Origin: an uncultured Pseudomonadota bacterium
Lineage (GTDB): Bacteria > Pseudomonadota > Gammaproteobacteria > Steroidobacterales > Steroidobacteraceae
Length of the DNA stretch: 54,156 nucleotides
NCBI GenBank assembly: GCA_902826225.1
Contig: CADEED010000013.1
Location: 1 to 54,156 of the forward strand
Direction: 5' to 3'
The notes under the pieces: generated by a model
Database searches by the model: none
Told to the model about the DNA's origin: nothing
What the model saw: the letters and a program-made list of their open reading frames with translations, nothing else
Shown: one piece after another, positions 1 through 7,879 of the stretch
Position numbering within the stretch: the stretch's first letter is position 1
Layout: the number at the start of each line of letters is the position of its first letter
Made by a program: the position numbers and the translations under genes

Positions 1-70
1 AGCGCTTCAGAAAGATCGGAATCGAGGCCTACGCCCCGGGAACAACCGCCAGCCCAGTCCCCGTTTGCCT

Positions 71-89
71 GGAAACGAGGAATGTCCCC
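71..89 (-). repeat. dispersed 19-nt element, copy 1
   Basis: Read on the minus strand this is GGGGACATTCCTCGTTTCC. It matches 17 of 19 bases of the copy at 51887-51905, and a third copy with a 2-nt insertion lies at 43592-43612. It sits just past the 3' end of the M24 peptidase gene. No other feature is visible between position 1 and the gene end. Confidence 0.5.
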
Positions 90-98
90 ATTACCCAG

Positions 99-1325
99 TC
101 AGCCGAAGGGATTGTCCAGCGACGGCGGGGGCGTCGAGAACCAGACCGGTTTCTCCGGGCCCATGTGGAGGCAGTCCTCGAGGCGGATTCCGAACTTGCC
201 GGGTAGATAGAGGCCGGGTTCGTCGCTCAAGCACATGCCCTCGGCGAGCGGCGTTGTTTCACCGTGGACGAAGTTCACGGGCTCGTGGCCGTCGAGGCCG
301 ATGCCGTGGCCGGTGCGATGCGAGCAGCCGGGGAGCTTGTAGCCCGGACCATAGCCCCATTTCTCGTACTGCGCGCGCACGGCATCGTCGACCTTGCCGG
401 CCGGCAGGCCGACACGCGCGGTCTCGAACGCGATGCGCTGGCCCGCGTGCATCTGCTCCCAGACCTGGCGCTGCTCGGCGCTGGCCTTGCCGAAGACGAA
501 GGTGCGTGAAATGTCGGACTGGTATCCATGGACGGAACAGCCGCAATCCATGAGCACGACTTCGCCGTCGCGCACGGCCTGAGGTTGACCGGAGCCGTGT
601 GGATAGGCGGCCGCTTCGCCGAGCAGGATCAGCGCGAACTCGGGCGTCGCCCCGAGCGCGGTGTGCGCATCGTCCATCATCAGCCGGATCTGCTTGGGCG
701 TCATGCCGGCCGCGATCCGCGGTGCGACGTGCCGGTAGGCCGCGATCGTCACGTCCGCCGCCTTCTGCATGAGCGCGAGTTCGGCTTTCGATTTGATCAG
801 GCGGCAGCCGCGCACGACGGGTGCGCCGTTCACGATCTCGACGCGCGGCATCGCCTTGCGCAGCGCATCCACTGCGAAAAAGCGCACCGTCTCCTCGACA
901 CCCACCGGCGCGTCGACCTTGCGGTCGCGCAGGATGCCCGCCACCACGGCGAGCGGATCGTCGGGCTCGTTCCAGACGCGAATCTCGGCGGGAATCTCGA
1001 GGCTCTCGCGCACCGAGGGTTCCTCGAAGTGCGGCGTGACGACCGCGACATCGCCCTCGCGCGGGATGACGGCGGCGGTGAGGCGTTCGCTGCGCCACCA
1101 CTGAACGCCGGTGAAGTAGACGAGCGCGGCGCCGGGCTCGACGAGCAGAGCGCCGATGCCGTGCTTCGCCATGAGCGTGCGCGCCTTCGAGATGCGCGCG
1201 AGATATTCCTCGCGCGGGATCGGCCTGGCGTCGCCGGTCATCGATTTCAGACCCGCCGCGGAGTCCTGCGCGAACAGGCCGGCCGGCGCGACTGCCGCGA
1301 GTCTCAGCAGGTCGCGGCGCCGCAC
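99..1325 (-). CDS. M24 family Xaa-Pro peptidase, exported
   Basis: This 408-aa protein has the pita-bread metallopeptidase fold of the M24 (aminopeptidase P / creatinase) family, which releases N-terminal residues ahead of proline. A creatinase-like N domain covers about residues 40-175 and the catalytic domain about 180-400. All five dinuclear-metal ligands are visible: D260 (VLMDCG), D271 (YQSDISR), H340 (TGHGIGL), E369 (SDEPGLY) and E383 (IRLEDC). The N terminus (MRRRDLLRLA, then an Ala-rich stretch) resembles a Tat signal, so periplasmic action is likely. The start is GTG, one base past the DUF6165 stop with an AAGG upstream, so it is probably co-transcribed with that gene. The substrate is unknown; proline-dipeptide cleavage is inferred from the family. 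Confidence 0.9.
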   Translation of the reverse strand: MRRRDLLRLAAVAPAGLFAQDSAAGLKSMTGDARPIPREEYLARISKARTLMAKHGIGALLVEPGAALVYFTGVQWWRSERLTAAVIPREGDVAVVTPHFEEPSVRESLEIPAEIRVWNEPDDPLAVVAGILRDRKVDAPVGVEETVRFFAVDALRKAMPRVEIVNGAPVVRGCRLIKSKAELALMQKAADVTIAAYRHVAPRIAAGMTPKQIRLMMDDAHTALGATPEFALILLGEAAAYPHGSGQPQAVRDGEVVLMDCGCSVHGYQSDISRTFVFGKASAEQRQVWEQMHAGQRIAFETARVGLPAGKVDDAVRAQYEKWGYGPGYKLPGCSHRTGHGIGLDGHEPVNFVHGETTPLAEGMCLSDEPGLYLPGKFGIRLEDCLHMGPEKPVWFSTPPPSLDNPFG

Positions 1326-1326
1326 G

Positions 1327-1725
1327 TCAGCTCGCCTTGTAGGGCTTGTACGATTTCTCTTCGACGATCGTCGAGCCCAGTTTCGTGTTGATGCGCCGCT
1401 TGATCGCCGCGCGCTCGTCGTTCGTCACGTACACGGCGCGCGCCAGCTCGATGAACTTCTCGCCGAATCGGCGGGCATGCTCTTCGTCGCGGATCTCGTC
1501 CTCGATGACCCACAGCATCTCGTTGACGCGCGTCAACGCGGCTTCGTCGTCGCCCAGGTCGACCGCGGCCGCGCCCGAATCGCGCCACGTCTTTTCGAGC
1601 AGCGCCAGCTCGTGCCGGACGTTTGCGACCTTCGTCGCATCGGCGATGCGCGCGGCCTTGATGCGCAGGATGGTGATCTTGTCGAGCAGCTCGCCGGGGC
1701 TGATCGGTACGGATATCTCATTCAT
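1327..1725 (-). CDS. DUF6165 family protein
   Basis: This 132-aa cytoplasmic, mostly helical protein opens with MNEISVPISPGELLDKITIL, which I recognise as the DUF6165 family. It has no signal peptide and no membrane segment. The family has no established biochemical role, but its members often sit beside glycosyltransferase genes. Here it lies 24 bp after a GT9 heptosyltransferase-like gene and directly before the M24 peptidase, on the same strand. An in-frame ATG at 1740 is an alternative start; neither start has a strong ribosome binding site. A role in LPS or polysaccharide assembly is inferred only from neighbours. Confidence 0.75.
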   Translation of the reverse strand: MNEISVPISPGELLDKITILRIKAARIADATKVANVRHELALLEKTWRDSGAAAVDLGDDEAALTRVNEMLWVIEDEIRDEEHARRFGEKFIELARAVYVTNDERAAIKRRINTKLGSTIVEEKSYKPYKAS

Positions 1726-1749
1726 GCTGGGGCTTTCATGGGGTGGCGT

Positions 1750-2847
1750 TCACGTCAATCGCGACTCTGGCGGCAAGGCTAGCAGCTCGTCGAGCTTCGC
1801 GGTGACCGCCTCGACGTACACCAGCTCCATGACGCCCGGCTTCTCAATCTTCGTCGTCCAGGGGATCTCGCTCGCCGACTTTCCGAAGAACTGGCGGGCC
1901 GCCGTGTCGTACGCATCCACGCACCAGCGCCGCGATAGATACGGGCCGCTGCGCTCGGGGTTGGTCGCGGCGTAGAGCCCGATGACCGGCGTATCGACCA
2001 TCGTCGCCATGTGCGCCGGGCCGGAGTCCGGCGTGAGCAGCACGGTCGAGCGCGCGATGAGTGCCAGCAGCTGCGGGAGCGTGTCGCGGCCCACGAGATC
2101 GACGATCGGCACCGTCGCGTGCTGCGCGATGGCCTGCGCCATCTCGCGCTCGAGCGCATTGGGGCCCCCGCACAGGATCACGCGCATGCCGTGCCGACGC
2201 ACCGCATGGTCCGCGACCGCGGCGTACCGCTCGGGCAGCCAGTTGCGCGCCCGGTGGCTCGAGCACGCGCTGATCACGAGGGTCGGCTGCTGGTCGGGAA
2301 TGTGCTCGCGTGCGTAAGCGAGGAGCTCGGGCGTCGGCGGGATGTCCCAGGCAATGCGCCGCTCGCGGACGCCGAGCGCATCCGCGAAACCCAGGAAGCT
2401 GTCGAGCACGTGCTCGCGCGAGCGCGGCGCGATCTTCCGGTTCGTGAACAGCCACTGCAGTTCGCGCGCCCGCGCGCGGTCGAAACCCAGCTTGATAGGC
2501 GCGCGGATGATCGTCGCGGCGGCGCTCGCACGGACCGACAACTGCAGGTGCAGCAACAGGTCGAAGGAGCCCCTGCGCACGATGTCCTGGCGCAGGCGCT
2601 TGTACCCGTCGAGCCCGGCACCCTTGTCCACGGTGATAAGCTCCACCTCCGGAATGAGGCTCATCAACTTCGCTTCGAGCTTGCCGATCACCCACGAAAA
2701 ACGCGTGCGAGGCCACGCCGCCTGCAACGTACGCAGCAGCGGCACGACGTGGCACGTGTCGCCGATGGCGGAGAGCCGCAGCAGGCAAACCCTTTCTGGA
2801 ATTTCGATGGCTGGTGCTTCCATGGAAGTGGGCGCATGAAGCGTCAC
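1750..2847 (-). CDS. glycosyltransferase family 9 (LPS heptosyltransferase-like)
   Basis: This ADP-heptose-type glycosyltransferase (GT9, GT-B fold) is about 365 aa. The N-terminal LLRLSAIGDTCHVVPLLRTL is the typical GT9 opening, and TPDSGPAHMATMVDTPVIGL with YAATNPERSGPY forms the C-terminal donor-binding region. It most likely adds heptose to the Kdo-lipid A core at the inner membrane face. Two starts are possible: GTG at 2847, which overlaps the divergent kdkA start at 2836, or ATG at 2823, which leaves a 12-bp gap. Neither has a clear ribosome binding site. The head-to-head position with kdkA and waaA supports an inner-core LPS role, but WaaC cannot be told from WaaF or WaaQ by eye. Confidence 0.88.
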   Translation of the reverse strand: MTLHAPTSMEAPAIEIPERVCLLRLSAIGDTCHVVPLLRTLQAAWPRTRFSWVIGKLEAKLMSLIPEVELITVDKGAGLDGYKRLRQDIVRRGSFDLLLHLQLSVRASAAATIIRAPIKLGFDRARARELQWLFTNRKIAPRSREHVLDSFLGFADALGVRERRIAWDIPPTPELLAYAREHIPDQQPTLVISACSSHRARNWLPERYAAVADHAVRRHGMRVILCGGPNALEREMAQAIAQHATVPIVDLVGRDTLPQLLALIARSTVLLTPDSGPAHMATMVDTPVIGLYAATNPERSGPYLSRRWCVDAYDTAARQFFGKSASEIPWTTKIEKPGVMELVYVEAVTAKLDELLALPPESRLT

Positions 2848-3603
2848 TGGCCCGTGGGAGCGGAAGTCAGCGAGACCGCGTTCGATGGCGGCGGGATGCT
2901 ATACGACGCCTCCCGGACGAGCAATTTCTCGCCCGAGTTCTTCGAGCCCGACTACTGGCGCAAACACGACGCGATCGAGGGCACGGCCCGTGGGCGCGGC
3001 ACCACCTGGTTCATCCGTGCGGGTGACAGCGGATTCGTACTTCGCCACTACCGCCGCGGCGGGTTCGCGGCAAAATTTTCAAAGGACCGCTACTGGTGGC
3101 GCGGCGAGAGCGACACGCGCTCCTTCGCCGAGTGGTACCTCACTTACCACCTGCATCGCGCCGGGTTGCCCGTGCCCACGCCGATTGCCGCCCGCTACCA
3201 CCGGCACGGCATGATGTACACCGCGGATCTCATCACCCAGCGCATCGACGACAGCGAGTCGCTCGCGCAGGCGGTGCTCAAGGGGCCGCTGCCGTTCTCG
3301 CGCTGGATCGCCGTCGGACGCTGTCTCCGCCGTTTTCACGACGCGGGCGTGCGGCACGCGGACCTCAACGCGCACAACATCCTGCTGACGCCCGACCAGG
3401 TGTACGTCATCGATTTCGATCGCGGCGAGCTGCGCAAGCGCGGGTGGTGGGCCGACACGACGCTCGTGCGGCTGTACCGCTCGCTCGAGAAGATCACGCT
3501 GCTCGCCGCGCCGGAGAGCTTCACCGACGAGGTCTGGCATTCGCTGCTCGCGGGCTACCGCGAATCGGGCGGGCTGCCGCAGGCGCCCCTCGCGCCCGCC
3601 TGA
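2836..3603 (+). CDS. kdkA: 3-deoxy-D-manno-octulosonic acid kinase (Kdo kinase)
   Basis: This 255-aa protein-kinase-fold enzyme phosphorylates Kdo on lipid A at the 4 position, as in organisms with a single phosphorylated Kdo. The catalytic loop HADLNAHNILL and the DFG-like VIDFDRGELRK are visible in the C-terminal half. The upstream FSPEFFEPDYWRKHDAI is typical of KdkA, and the length matches the family. The ATG at 2836 is preceded by GGAAG nine bases upstream; the open frame continues far upstream but only as the complement of the GT9 gene. waaA begins 7 bases after its stop, so kdkA and waaA form an operon whose products act in sequence (Kdo transfer, then phosphorylation). Confidence 0.9.
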   Translation: MKRHWPVGAEVSETAFDGGGMLYDASRTSNFSPEFFEPDYWRKHDAIEGTARGRGTTWFIRAGDSGFVLRHYRRGGFAAKFSKDRYWWRGESDTRSFAEWYLTYHLHRAGLPVPTPIAARYHRHGMMYTADLITQRIDDSESLAQAVLKGPLPFSRWIAVGRCLRRFHDAGVRHADLNAHNILLTPDQVYVIDFDRGELRKRGWWADTTLVRLYRSLEKITLLAAPESFTDEVWHSLLAGYRESGGLPQAPLAPA

Positions 3604-3610
3604 ACGCGCC

Positions 3611-4870
3611 TTGCGTTTCGTCTACATCCTGCTGGCCTATCTACTCTCGCCGCTGCTGCTGGCCAAGCTGGCGCTGCGCGGCTTCCGCGACCGCGGCCAC
3701 TGGAACGGCTTCTCGCAGCGCCTGGGACTGGGCGCGGCCCTCGACCGCGACAGCATCTGGGTTCACGCCGTTTCCGTGGGAGAAGTGCAGGCATCCGCGC
3801 CGCTCGTCGAGGCGCTGCTCGCGCGGTTCCCCGACATCCCCATCGTCCTGACGACCGTGACCGCGACCGGCCACGAGCGCGCGCAGGCGCTCTTCAGGCA
3901 GCGCGTCGACGTGCGCTACGTGCCCGTCGACCTGCCCGGAGCCGTGCGGCGGTTCTTCCACCGCGTACGGCCGCGGCTCGCCGTGATACTGGAGACCGAG
4001 ATCTGGCCGAATCTGTATCACCGCTGCGGCCGGCTCAAGGTGCCGCTCGTGCTCGCGAGCGCTCGCATCTCGCCCCGGTCGGTGAATCGCTACCGGCTGC
4101 TCGTCGGGCTGTTCCGTGAGACGCTGTCCCACGGCATCTTTATCGCCGCGCAGAGCGCCGAGGATGCCGAACGCTTCCGCTCGATCGGCGCGAGCCCCGA
4201 CCGCACGCACGTCATCGGCAACATCAAGTTCGATTTCGGCTATCCACCGGACATCGCGGAACGCGGGCAGTCGTTGCGGAAGATGCTCGGCGCCGCGCGC
4301 CCGGTGTGGGTGGCCGGCAGCACGCACGCGAATGAGGAAGAGGTGCTGGTCGCGGCGCACGCGCGCATCCGCGAGCGCTTCCCGAATGCGTTGCTGGTGC
4401 TCGTGCCGCGGCATCCGCCGCGCTTTGCCGACGTCGCGTCGATGCTCAAGGACAAGGGCATCCGTTACGTGACCCGGCGCAGCGCATCGCCGGTCACGTC
4501 CGACACCGAGGTCTATCTTCTCGACACGCTCGGCGAACTGCCGCCGTTCTATGCGGCCGGCGACGTGGCGTTCGTCGGCGGAAGCCTGGTGCCCGTGGGC
4601 GGGCACAACCTGCTGGAACCGGCGGCGCTGTCGTTGCCCGTCGTCGCCGGTCCGCACAACTTCAACTCAGCGGACATCGCGACTCTGCTCATCGAGCGCG
4701 GCGCGGTGAAGACGGTGCACGATGAGCGCGAGATCGCGGCCTCGGTGGGCGGGCTGCTGGCGGACCCCGCGCTGCGCGCGCGGATGGGCGAGGCCGGCCG
4801 CAAGGCCGTGGACGACAACCGCGGCGCGGCGGATCGGCTGATGGAGTTCATCGAGCCGTTGTTGCCGTAA
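3611..4870 (+). CDS. waaA: 3-deoxy-D-manno-octulosonic acid transferase (Kdo transferase)
   Basis: This 419-aa GT30 enzyme transfers Kdo from CMP-Kdo to lipid IVA on the cytoplasmic face of the inner membrane. One N-terminal membrane anchor is visible (about residues 3-20). Family motifs include WVHAVSVGEVQA, ETEIWPNLYH, VIGNIKFD, AGSTHANEEE and GGSLVPVGGHNLLEPAA. Length is normal for WaaA. The start is TTG at 3611, shortly after the kdkA stop. The next gene is kdkA upstream; given that pairing, the enzyme is probably monofunctional (one Kdo), which is inference. A hairpin-repeat array follows the stop and probably ends transcription. Confidence 0.95.
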   Translation: MRFVYILLAYLLSPLLLAKLALRGFRDRGHWNGFSQRLGLGAALDRDSIWVHAVSVGEVQASAPLVEALLARFPDIPIVLTTVTATGHERAQALFRQRVDVRYVPVDLPGAVRRFFHRVRPRLAVILETEIWPNLYHRCGRLKVPLVLASARISPRSVNRYRLLVGLFRETLSHGIFIAAQSAEDAERFRSIGASPDRTHVIGNIKFDFGYPPDIAERGQSLRKMLGAARPVWVAGSTHANEEEVLVAAHARIRERFPNALLVLVPRHPPRFADVASMLKDKGIRYVTRRSASPVTSDTEVYLLDTLGELPPFYAAGDVAFVGGSLVPVGGHNLLEPAALSLPVVAGPHNFNSADIATLLIERGAVKTVHDEREIAASVGGLLADPALRARMGEAGRKAVDDNRGAADRLMEFIEPLLP

Positions 4871-4872
4871 AA

Positions 4873-5127
4873 GAGTAGGGACAGGCTTTCAGCCTGTCCC
4901 TACTCAAGAAGCCTTTCGACGTAGTGTGGCTCTCGGCCCTGGAGCCCTGATGGGGACAGGCTTTCAGCCTGTCCCTACTCAAGAAGCCTTTCGACGTAGT
5001 GCCGCTCCGGGCCGAGTAGCCGGTAAAGAGGACAGGCTTTCAGCCTGTCCCTACTCAAGAAGCGTTTCGACGTAGTGCCGCTCCGGGCCGTGGAGGCGGA
5101 ATGAAGACAGGCTTTAAGCCTATCCCC
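4873..5127. repeat. tandem array of four hairpin (REP-like) repeats
   Basis: Four units of 75-76 bp follow one another between the convergent waaA and tolC genes. Each carries the palindrome GGACAGGCTTTCAGCCTGTC plus its closing C, and three share the downstream stretch CTACTCAAGAAGC, TTTCGACGTAGTG and a GGGCC-containing tail. Palindromes lie at 4873-4905 (perfect 15-bp arms, TTC loop), 4953-4975, 5030-5050 and 5106-5124 (decayed). The GGACAGG motif starts at 4879, 4954, 5030 and 5105. The first hairpin probably works as a terminator for waaA. Related single hairpins lie at 18145-18172 and 51796-51825. Confidence 0.9.
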
Positions 5128-5133
5128 ACGGCC

Positions 5134-6609
5134 TCATTGGGCCGGAGGCGTCGGCGTCACCGTCGGTGGGTTCTGCGGCGGCGGCGGCGTCTCGAGCCAG
5201 CCGTTGATTTCTTCGAGCGCCTTGCGGTCGAGGATTCCGGCGGACTGCTTGAGGCGCATGACGTTGAGCATGTAGTCGTACCGGCTGCGCGCGTACGCCG
5301 TCTGCGCCGCCACGAGCGTGCGGCGCGCCGCGAGCACGTCGACCGCGGTGCGCGTGCCGACGTCGTAGCCGGCTTCGGTCGCCTTCAGCGCCGTCGCCGA
5401 AGATTCGAGGGCCTGCTTGAGCGCCTGCACTCGCGACATCTCCGAGATGACCCCGAGGTACGCATCGCGCGCGGTGCGCTCCGTCTCGCGTGATACGCGC
5501 TCGAGGCGTTGCTTCGCTGCCTGCCACTGGTAAGACGACTGGCGGACGCGGGACTGCGTGCCACCGCTCGCCCAGATGGGCACGTTGACCTGCAGCGAGA
5601 TCGATTTGTCCGTGTCGCTGTCGAGGGCCGTCGGCGCCGTCCCGCCGCCGAAGCGGCCGGGGATCGGGCTGAAGCGCTGGGTGTCATCGCTCTCGCTGTG
5701 GTAGCGGCCGACCACGAGGTCGATTGTCGGCAGGTGCCCGCCGAACTGCTGACGCACGTTGTCGCGCGCGATGTCAGCGCCCAGGCGGCTCGACGACAGC
5801 GCGGGGTTCTGTTCCATCGACGCTTCGACCCATTTCTGCGAATCAGCCGGTTCCGGCACCGCGAGCGGCATCGTCGAACGCGGCGTCGCGAGAACGGCGT
5901 ACTGCATGTCGGTGATCTCGCGCAAATACTCCTGCGACGTCGCGAGCAGCCGCTTCGCGGCGATCAGATCGGCCGCGGCGGTGTCGCGCGCGGCGCGCGC
6001 TTCCTGCACGTCCGTGATTGCGATGAGGCCGACTTCGAAACGCTTGTCCGCCTGCTCGAGCTGACGGGAAATCGCGTCGAGCGACGCTTGGTTCGCCTGC
6101 ACGCTGTCCTGTGCGGCGAGCACGTCGAAATATCGCGTGGACACGCGAATGGCCAGATCCTGTTGCGCGACGGCGTAGTCCGAATCGGCCTGGGCGGCGA
6201 CTTTCCCCGCCGTTCGCAGGTTTACCAGCCGCGCCCAGTTGAAGATCGCCTGCCGCAGTTCCACGCCCCAGCTCATGCTGTCCGGTTCGAATGTCCGGGT
6301 GCCGGACGATTGCTGGAGGATCAGGCGCCGCGAGCCTTCCGGTGCCGGATCCGTCGGGTCCTCGATCAGCGTGGAACCGCTTTCGGCGCGTTCGCCTTCC
6401 TGGCGGCCCTTCGTGTACGACCCGTTGATCTGCGGAAGGTAGTCAGCCCACGCCTGCGGGCGCGCCTCGCGCGTGGCTTTGCGCGTGTACTCGGCTTCGC
6501 GCACCAGCGGATCGTTGACGACGGCCTGATCGAAAAACGTGAGGAGGTATTCGCTGTACGCGGACGCTGACAGGACGCAGCCCATCCCTAGGGCGAGTAA
6601 ACGGCGCAT
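5134..6609 (-). CDS. tolC: TolC-family outer membrane efflux/secretion channel
   Basis: This 491-aa protein belongs to the TolC outer-membrane factor family, which forms trimeric channels for type I secretion and drug efflux pumps. A signal peptide covers about residues 1-18 (LLALGMGCVLSASAYS). Two internally related halves each hold long coiled-coil helices (AVAQQDLAIRVSTRYFDVLA; RETERTARDAYLGVISEMSR) with the repeat-typical GLIAITDVQEARAARD and GTRTAVDVLAARRTLVAAQ. The C terminus is proline-rich. AGAGGA lies nine bases before the ATG, and a TATAGT -10-like hexamer occurs at 6640-6645 on this strand. It follows rhodanese and pcm-like genes, an arrangement I recall from xanthomonads. No pump partner is in the window. 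Confidence 0.93.
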   Translation of the reverse strand: MRRLLALGMGCVLSASAYSEYLLTFFDQAVVNDPLVREAEYTRKATREARPQAWADYLPQINGSYTKGRQEGERAESGSTLIEDPTDPAPEGSRRLILQQSSGTRTFEPDSMSWGVELRQAIFNWARLVNLRTAGKVAAQADSDYAVAQQDLAIRVSTRYFDVLAAQDSVQANQASLDAISRQLEQADKRFEVGLIAITDVQEARAARDTAAADLIAAKRLLATSQEYLREITDMQYAVLATPRSTMPLAVPEPADSQKWVEASMEQNPALSSSRLGADIARDNVRQQFGGHLPTIDLVVGRYHSESDDTQRFSPIPGRFGGGTAPTALDSDTDKSISLQVNVPIWASGGTQSRVRQSSYQWQAAKQRLERVSRETERTARDAYLGVISEMSRVQALKQALESSATALKATEAGYDVGTRTAVDVLAARRTLVAAQTAYARSRYDYMLNVMRLKQSAGILDRKALEEINGWLETPPPPQNPPTVTPTPPAQ

Positions 6610-6692
6610 TAATAAGAATCCTCTTTAGTGTTGTAATTCACTATATCACCTCGCTCGGGCGCGGTAACGTGCATTCGAAGAACTTAGACGGT

Positions 6693-7013
6693 TCAGTAGG
6701 TCGGTACGGTTGCATCGACGCTCTCGCTCCAGGCTGAGATACCCCCGGCGAGATTGACGACGTGGGTGAATCCTTGGTTCGACAGATACTGCGCGACCCG
6801 CATCGACCGGCCTCCCGAATGGCACATCACGACGATCGGCGCCTCCCGCGGGAATTCCGTCAGCCGCGCGGGCACCTGGCTCATTGGCACATGTACGACG
6901 TCCGGAATGCCCGCAAGTTGCAATTCCCACGCTTCCCGCACGTCCAGGACCAGCGGCGACTCGCCGCGATCGCGCATTGCCTTGAGCTCGGGGGCCGAAA
7001 TCTCGAGAACCAT
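6693..7013 (-). CDS. single-domain rhodanese-like protein
   Basis: This 106-aa single-domain rhodanese is predicted to carry sulfur as a cysteine persulfide in the cytoplasm. The active-site loop CHSGGRS has its cysteine at residue 64, and VLDVREAWE and VNLAGGISAW are the flanking family motifs. No export signal is visible. The ATG at 7013 was chosen because the longer frame only reads back through the pcm-like gene. It starts 11 bases after the pcm-like stop, so the two are probably one transcript, possibly reading on to tolC. The sulfur donor and acceptor are unknown. Confidence 0.88.
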   Translation of the reverse strand: MVLEISAPELKAMRDRGESPLVLDVREAWELQLAGIPDVVHVPMSQVPARLTEFPREAPIVVMCHSGGRSMRVAQYLSNQGFTHVVNLAGGISAWSESVDATVPTY

Positions 7014-7024
7014 GGCCGGCGACC

Positions 7025-7675
7025 TCAGAACTGGAACGGCTCGGGAGCCGGCGCATTCTCGAGCGCGTCCACCGAAGTTTCGAACAGACCCTGACTGTCC
7101 CAGCTTTGCTCCGCCGTGCGCGTCACGAGGAGCGCTTCCTGCGGCAGACGGTCGCCTACGAAGACCAACAGCTTCCCACCGAGGCCCAACGCGCGAGCGA
7201 AGCGTTCGTCGTACAGAGGCAAGGCACCACATACGGCGATTAGCGCGTAGTCCCTGCCGAAATCCAAGTTGAAAGTGTCACCCGCGATCACTTCGACCTG
7301 GCCGAAGTGGGCGCGCTTGAGATTCACGCGGGCGGCGGCGGCGAGTTCCGGATGGATCTCGATCGCACGCACGCTGGCACCCATGGCGGAGAGACAGGCA
7401 GGCACGTAGCCCGTGCCCGCGCCCACGACGAGCGCGCGCATGCCTGGCTGCGCGTCGAGAGCCTGCAGGAGGCGTCCGACAACCTTCGGCGGGAGCATGT
7501 GCTGGCCGGCGCGCAGAGGAATGTCGGTATCGGCGAAGGCGACGCCGGCGAAGCGTTCGGGCACGAAAACCTCGCGCGGCGTGCGTCGCATGGCGTCGAG
7601 CACGCGATCGTCGAGCACGTCCCACGCACGCACCTGCTGCGTGATCATCTGGCCGCGCGCGAACTCGGTCTGCAT
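7025..7675 (-). CDS. protein-L-isoaspartate O-methyltransferase-like protein
   Basis: This 216-aa class I SAM methyltransferase is of the PCMT family. It has the family N terminus (TPREVFVPERFAGVAFADTD) and the SAM-binding motif ALVVGAGTGYVPACL. Where true repair enzymes have the TISQP active-site loop, this protein has HMLPP, so the catalytic serine is replaced by leucine (residue 61). It may therefore not repair isoaspartate. AAGGAG six bases before the ATG at 7675 fixes the start; a TTG at 7681 is less likely. It lies upstream of rhodanese and tolC, an order found in other gammaproteobacteria. Confidence 0.85.
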   Translation of the reverse strand: MQTEFARGQMITQQVRAWDVLDDRVLDAMRRTPREVFVPERFAGVAFADTDIPLRAGQHMLPPKVVGRLLQALDAQPGMRALVVGAGTGYVPACLSAMGASVRAIEIHPELAAAARVNLKRAHFGQVEVIAGDTFNLDFGRDYALIAVCGALPLYDERFARALGLGGKLLVFVGDRLPQEALLVTRTAEQSWDSQGLFETSVDALENAPAPEPFQF

Positions 7676-7879
7676 GTGCAACTCCTTGAACTGGATGCTA
7701 CTTATTCTGCCCGAAATGTAGGCGCCGATGATCTACCTTTCGGCGTAGACGGAGTCCGCACATCGCCTATTTTTATGGTTAATGTCGCATGGGGCCTTCC
7801 TTCACTCGGATAAGCTGCCCGCGGGCATGGATGCCCGGTAAAAAATAAGGGACTAATAACAACAGGATTCCGCTTCGGG

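Noticed and set aside
2011..2835. Upstream extension of the kdkA reading frame (about 275 codons)
   Set aside because: It is the complement of the GT9 gene and shows no protein motif. KdkA homology begins at ATG 2836, which has GGAAG upstream.
7823..7836. GGGCAT/ATGCCC hairpin before the GGDEF-EAL gene as a c-di-GMP riboswitch
   Set aside because: It lacks the conserved GEMM core and the two-helix layout. It is only a short stem with no T-run.
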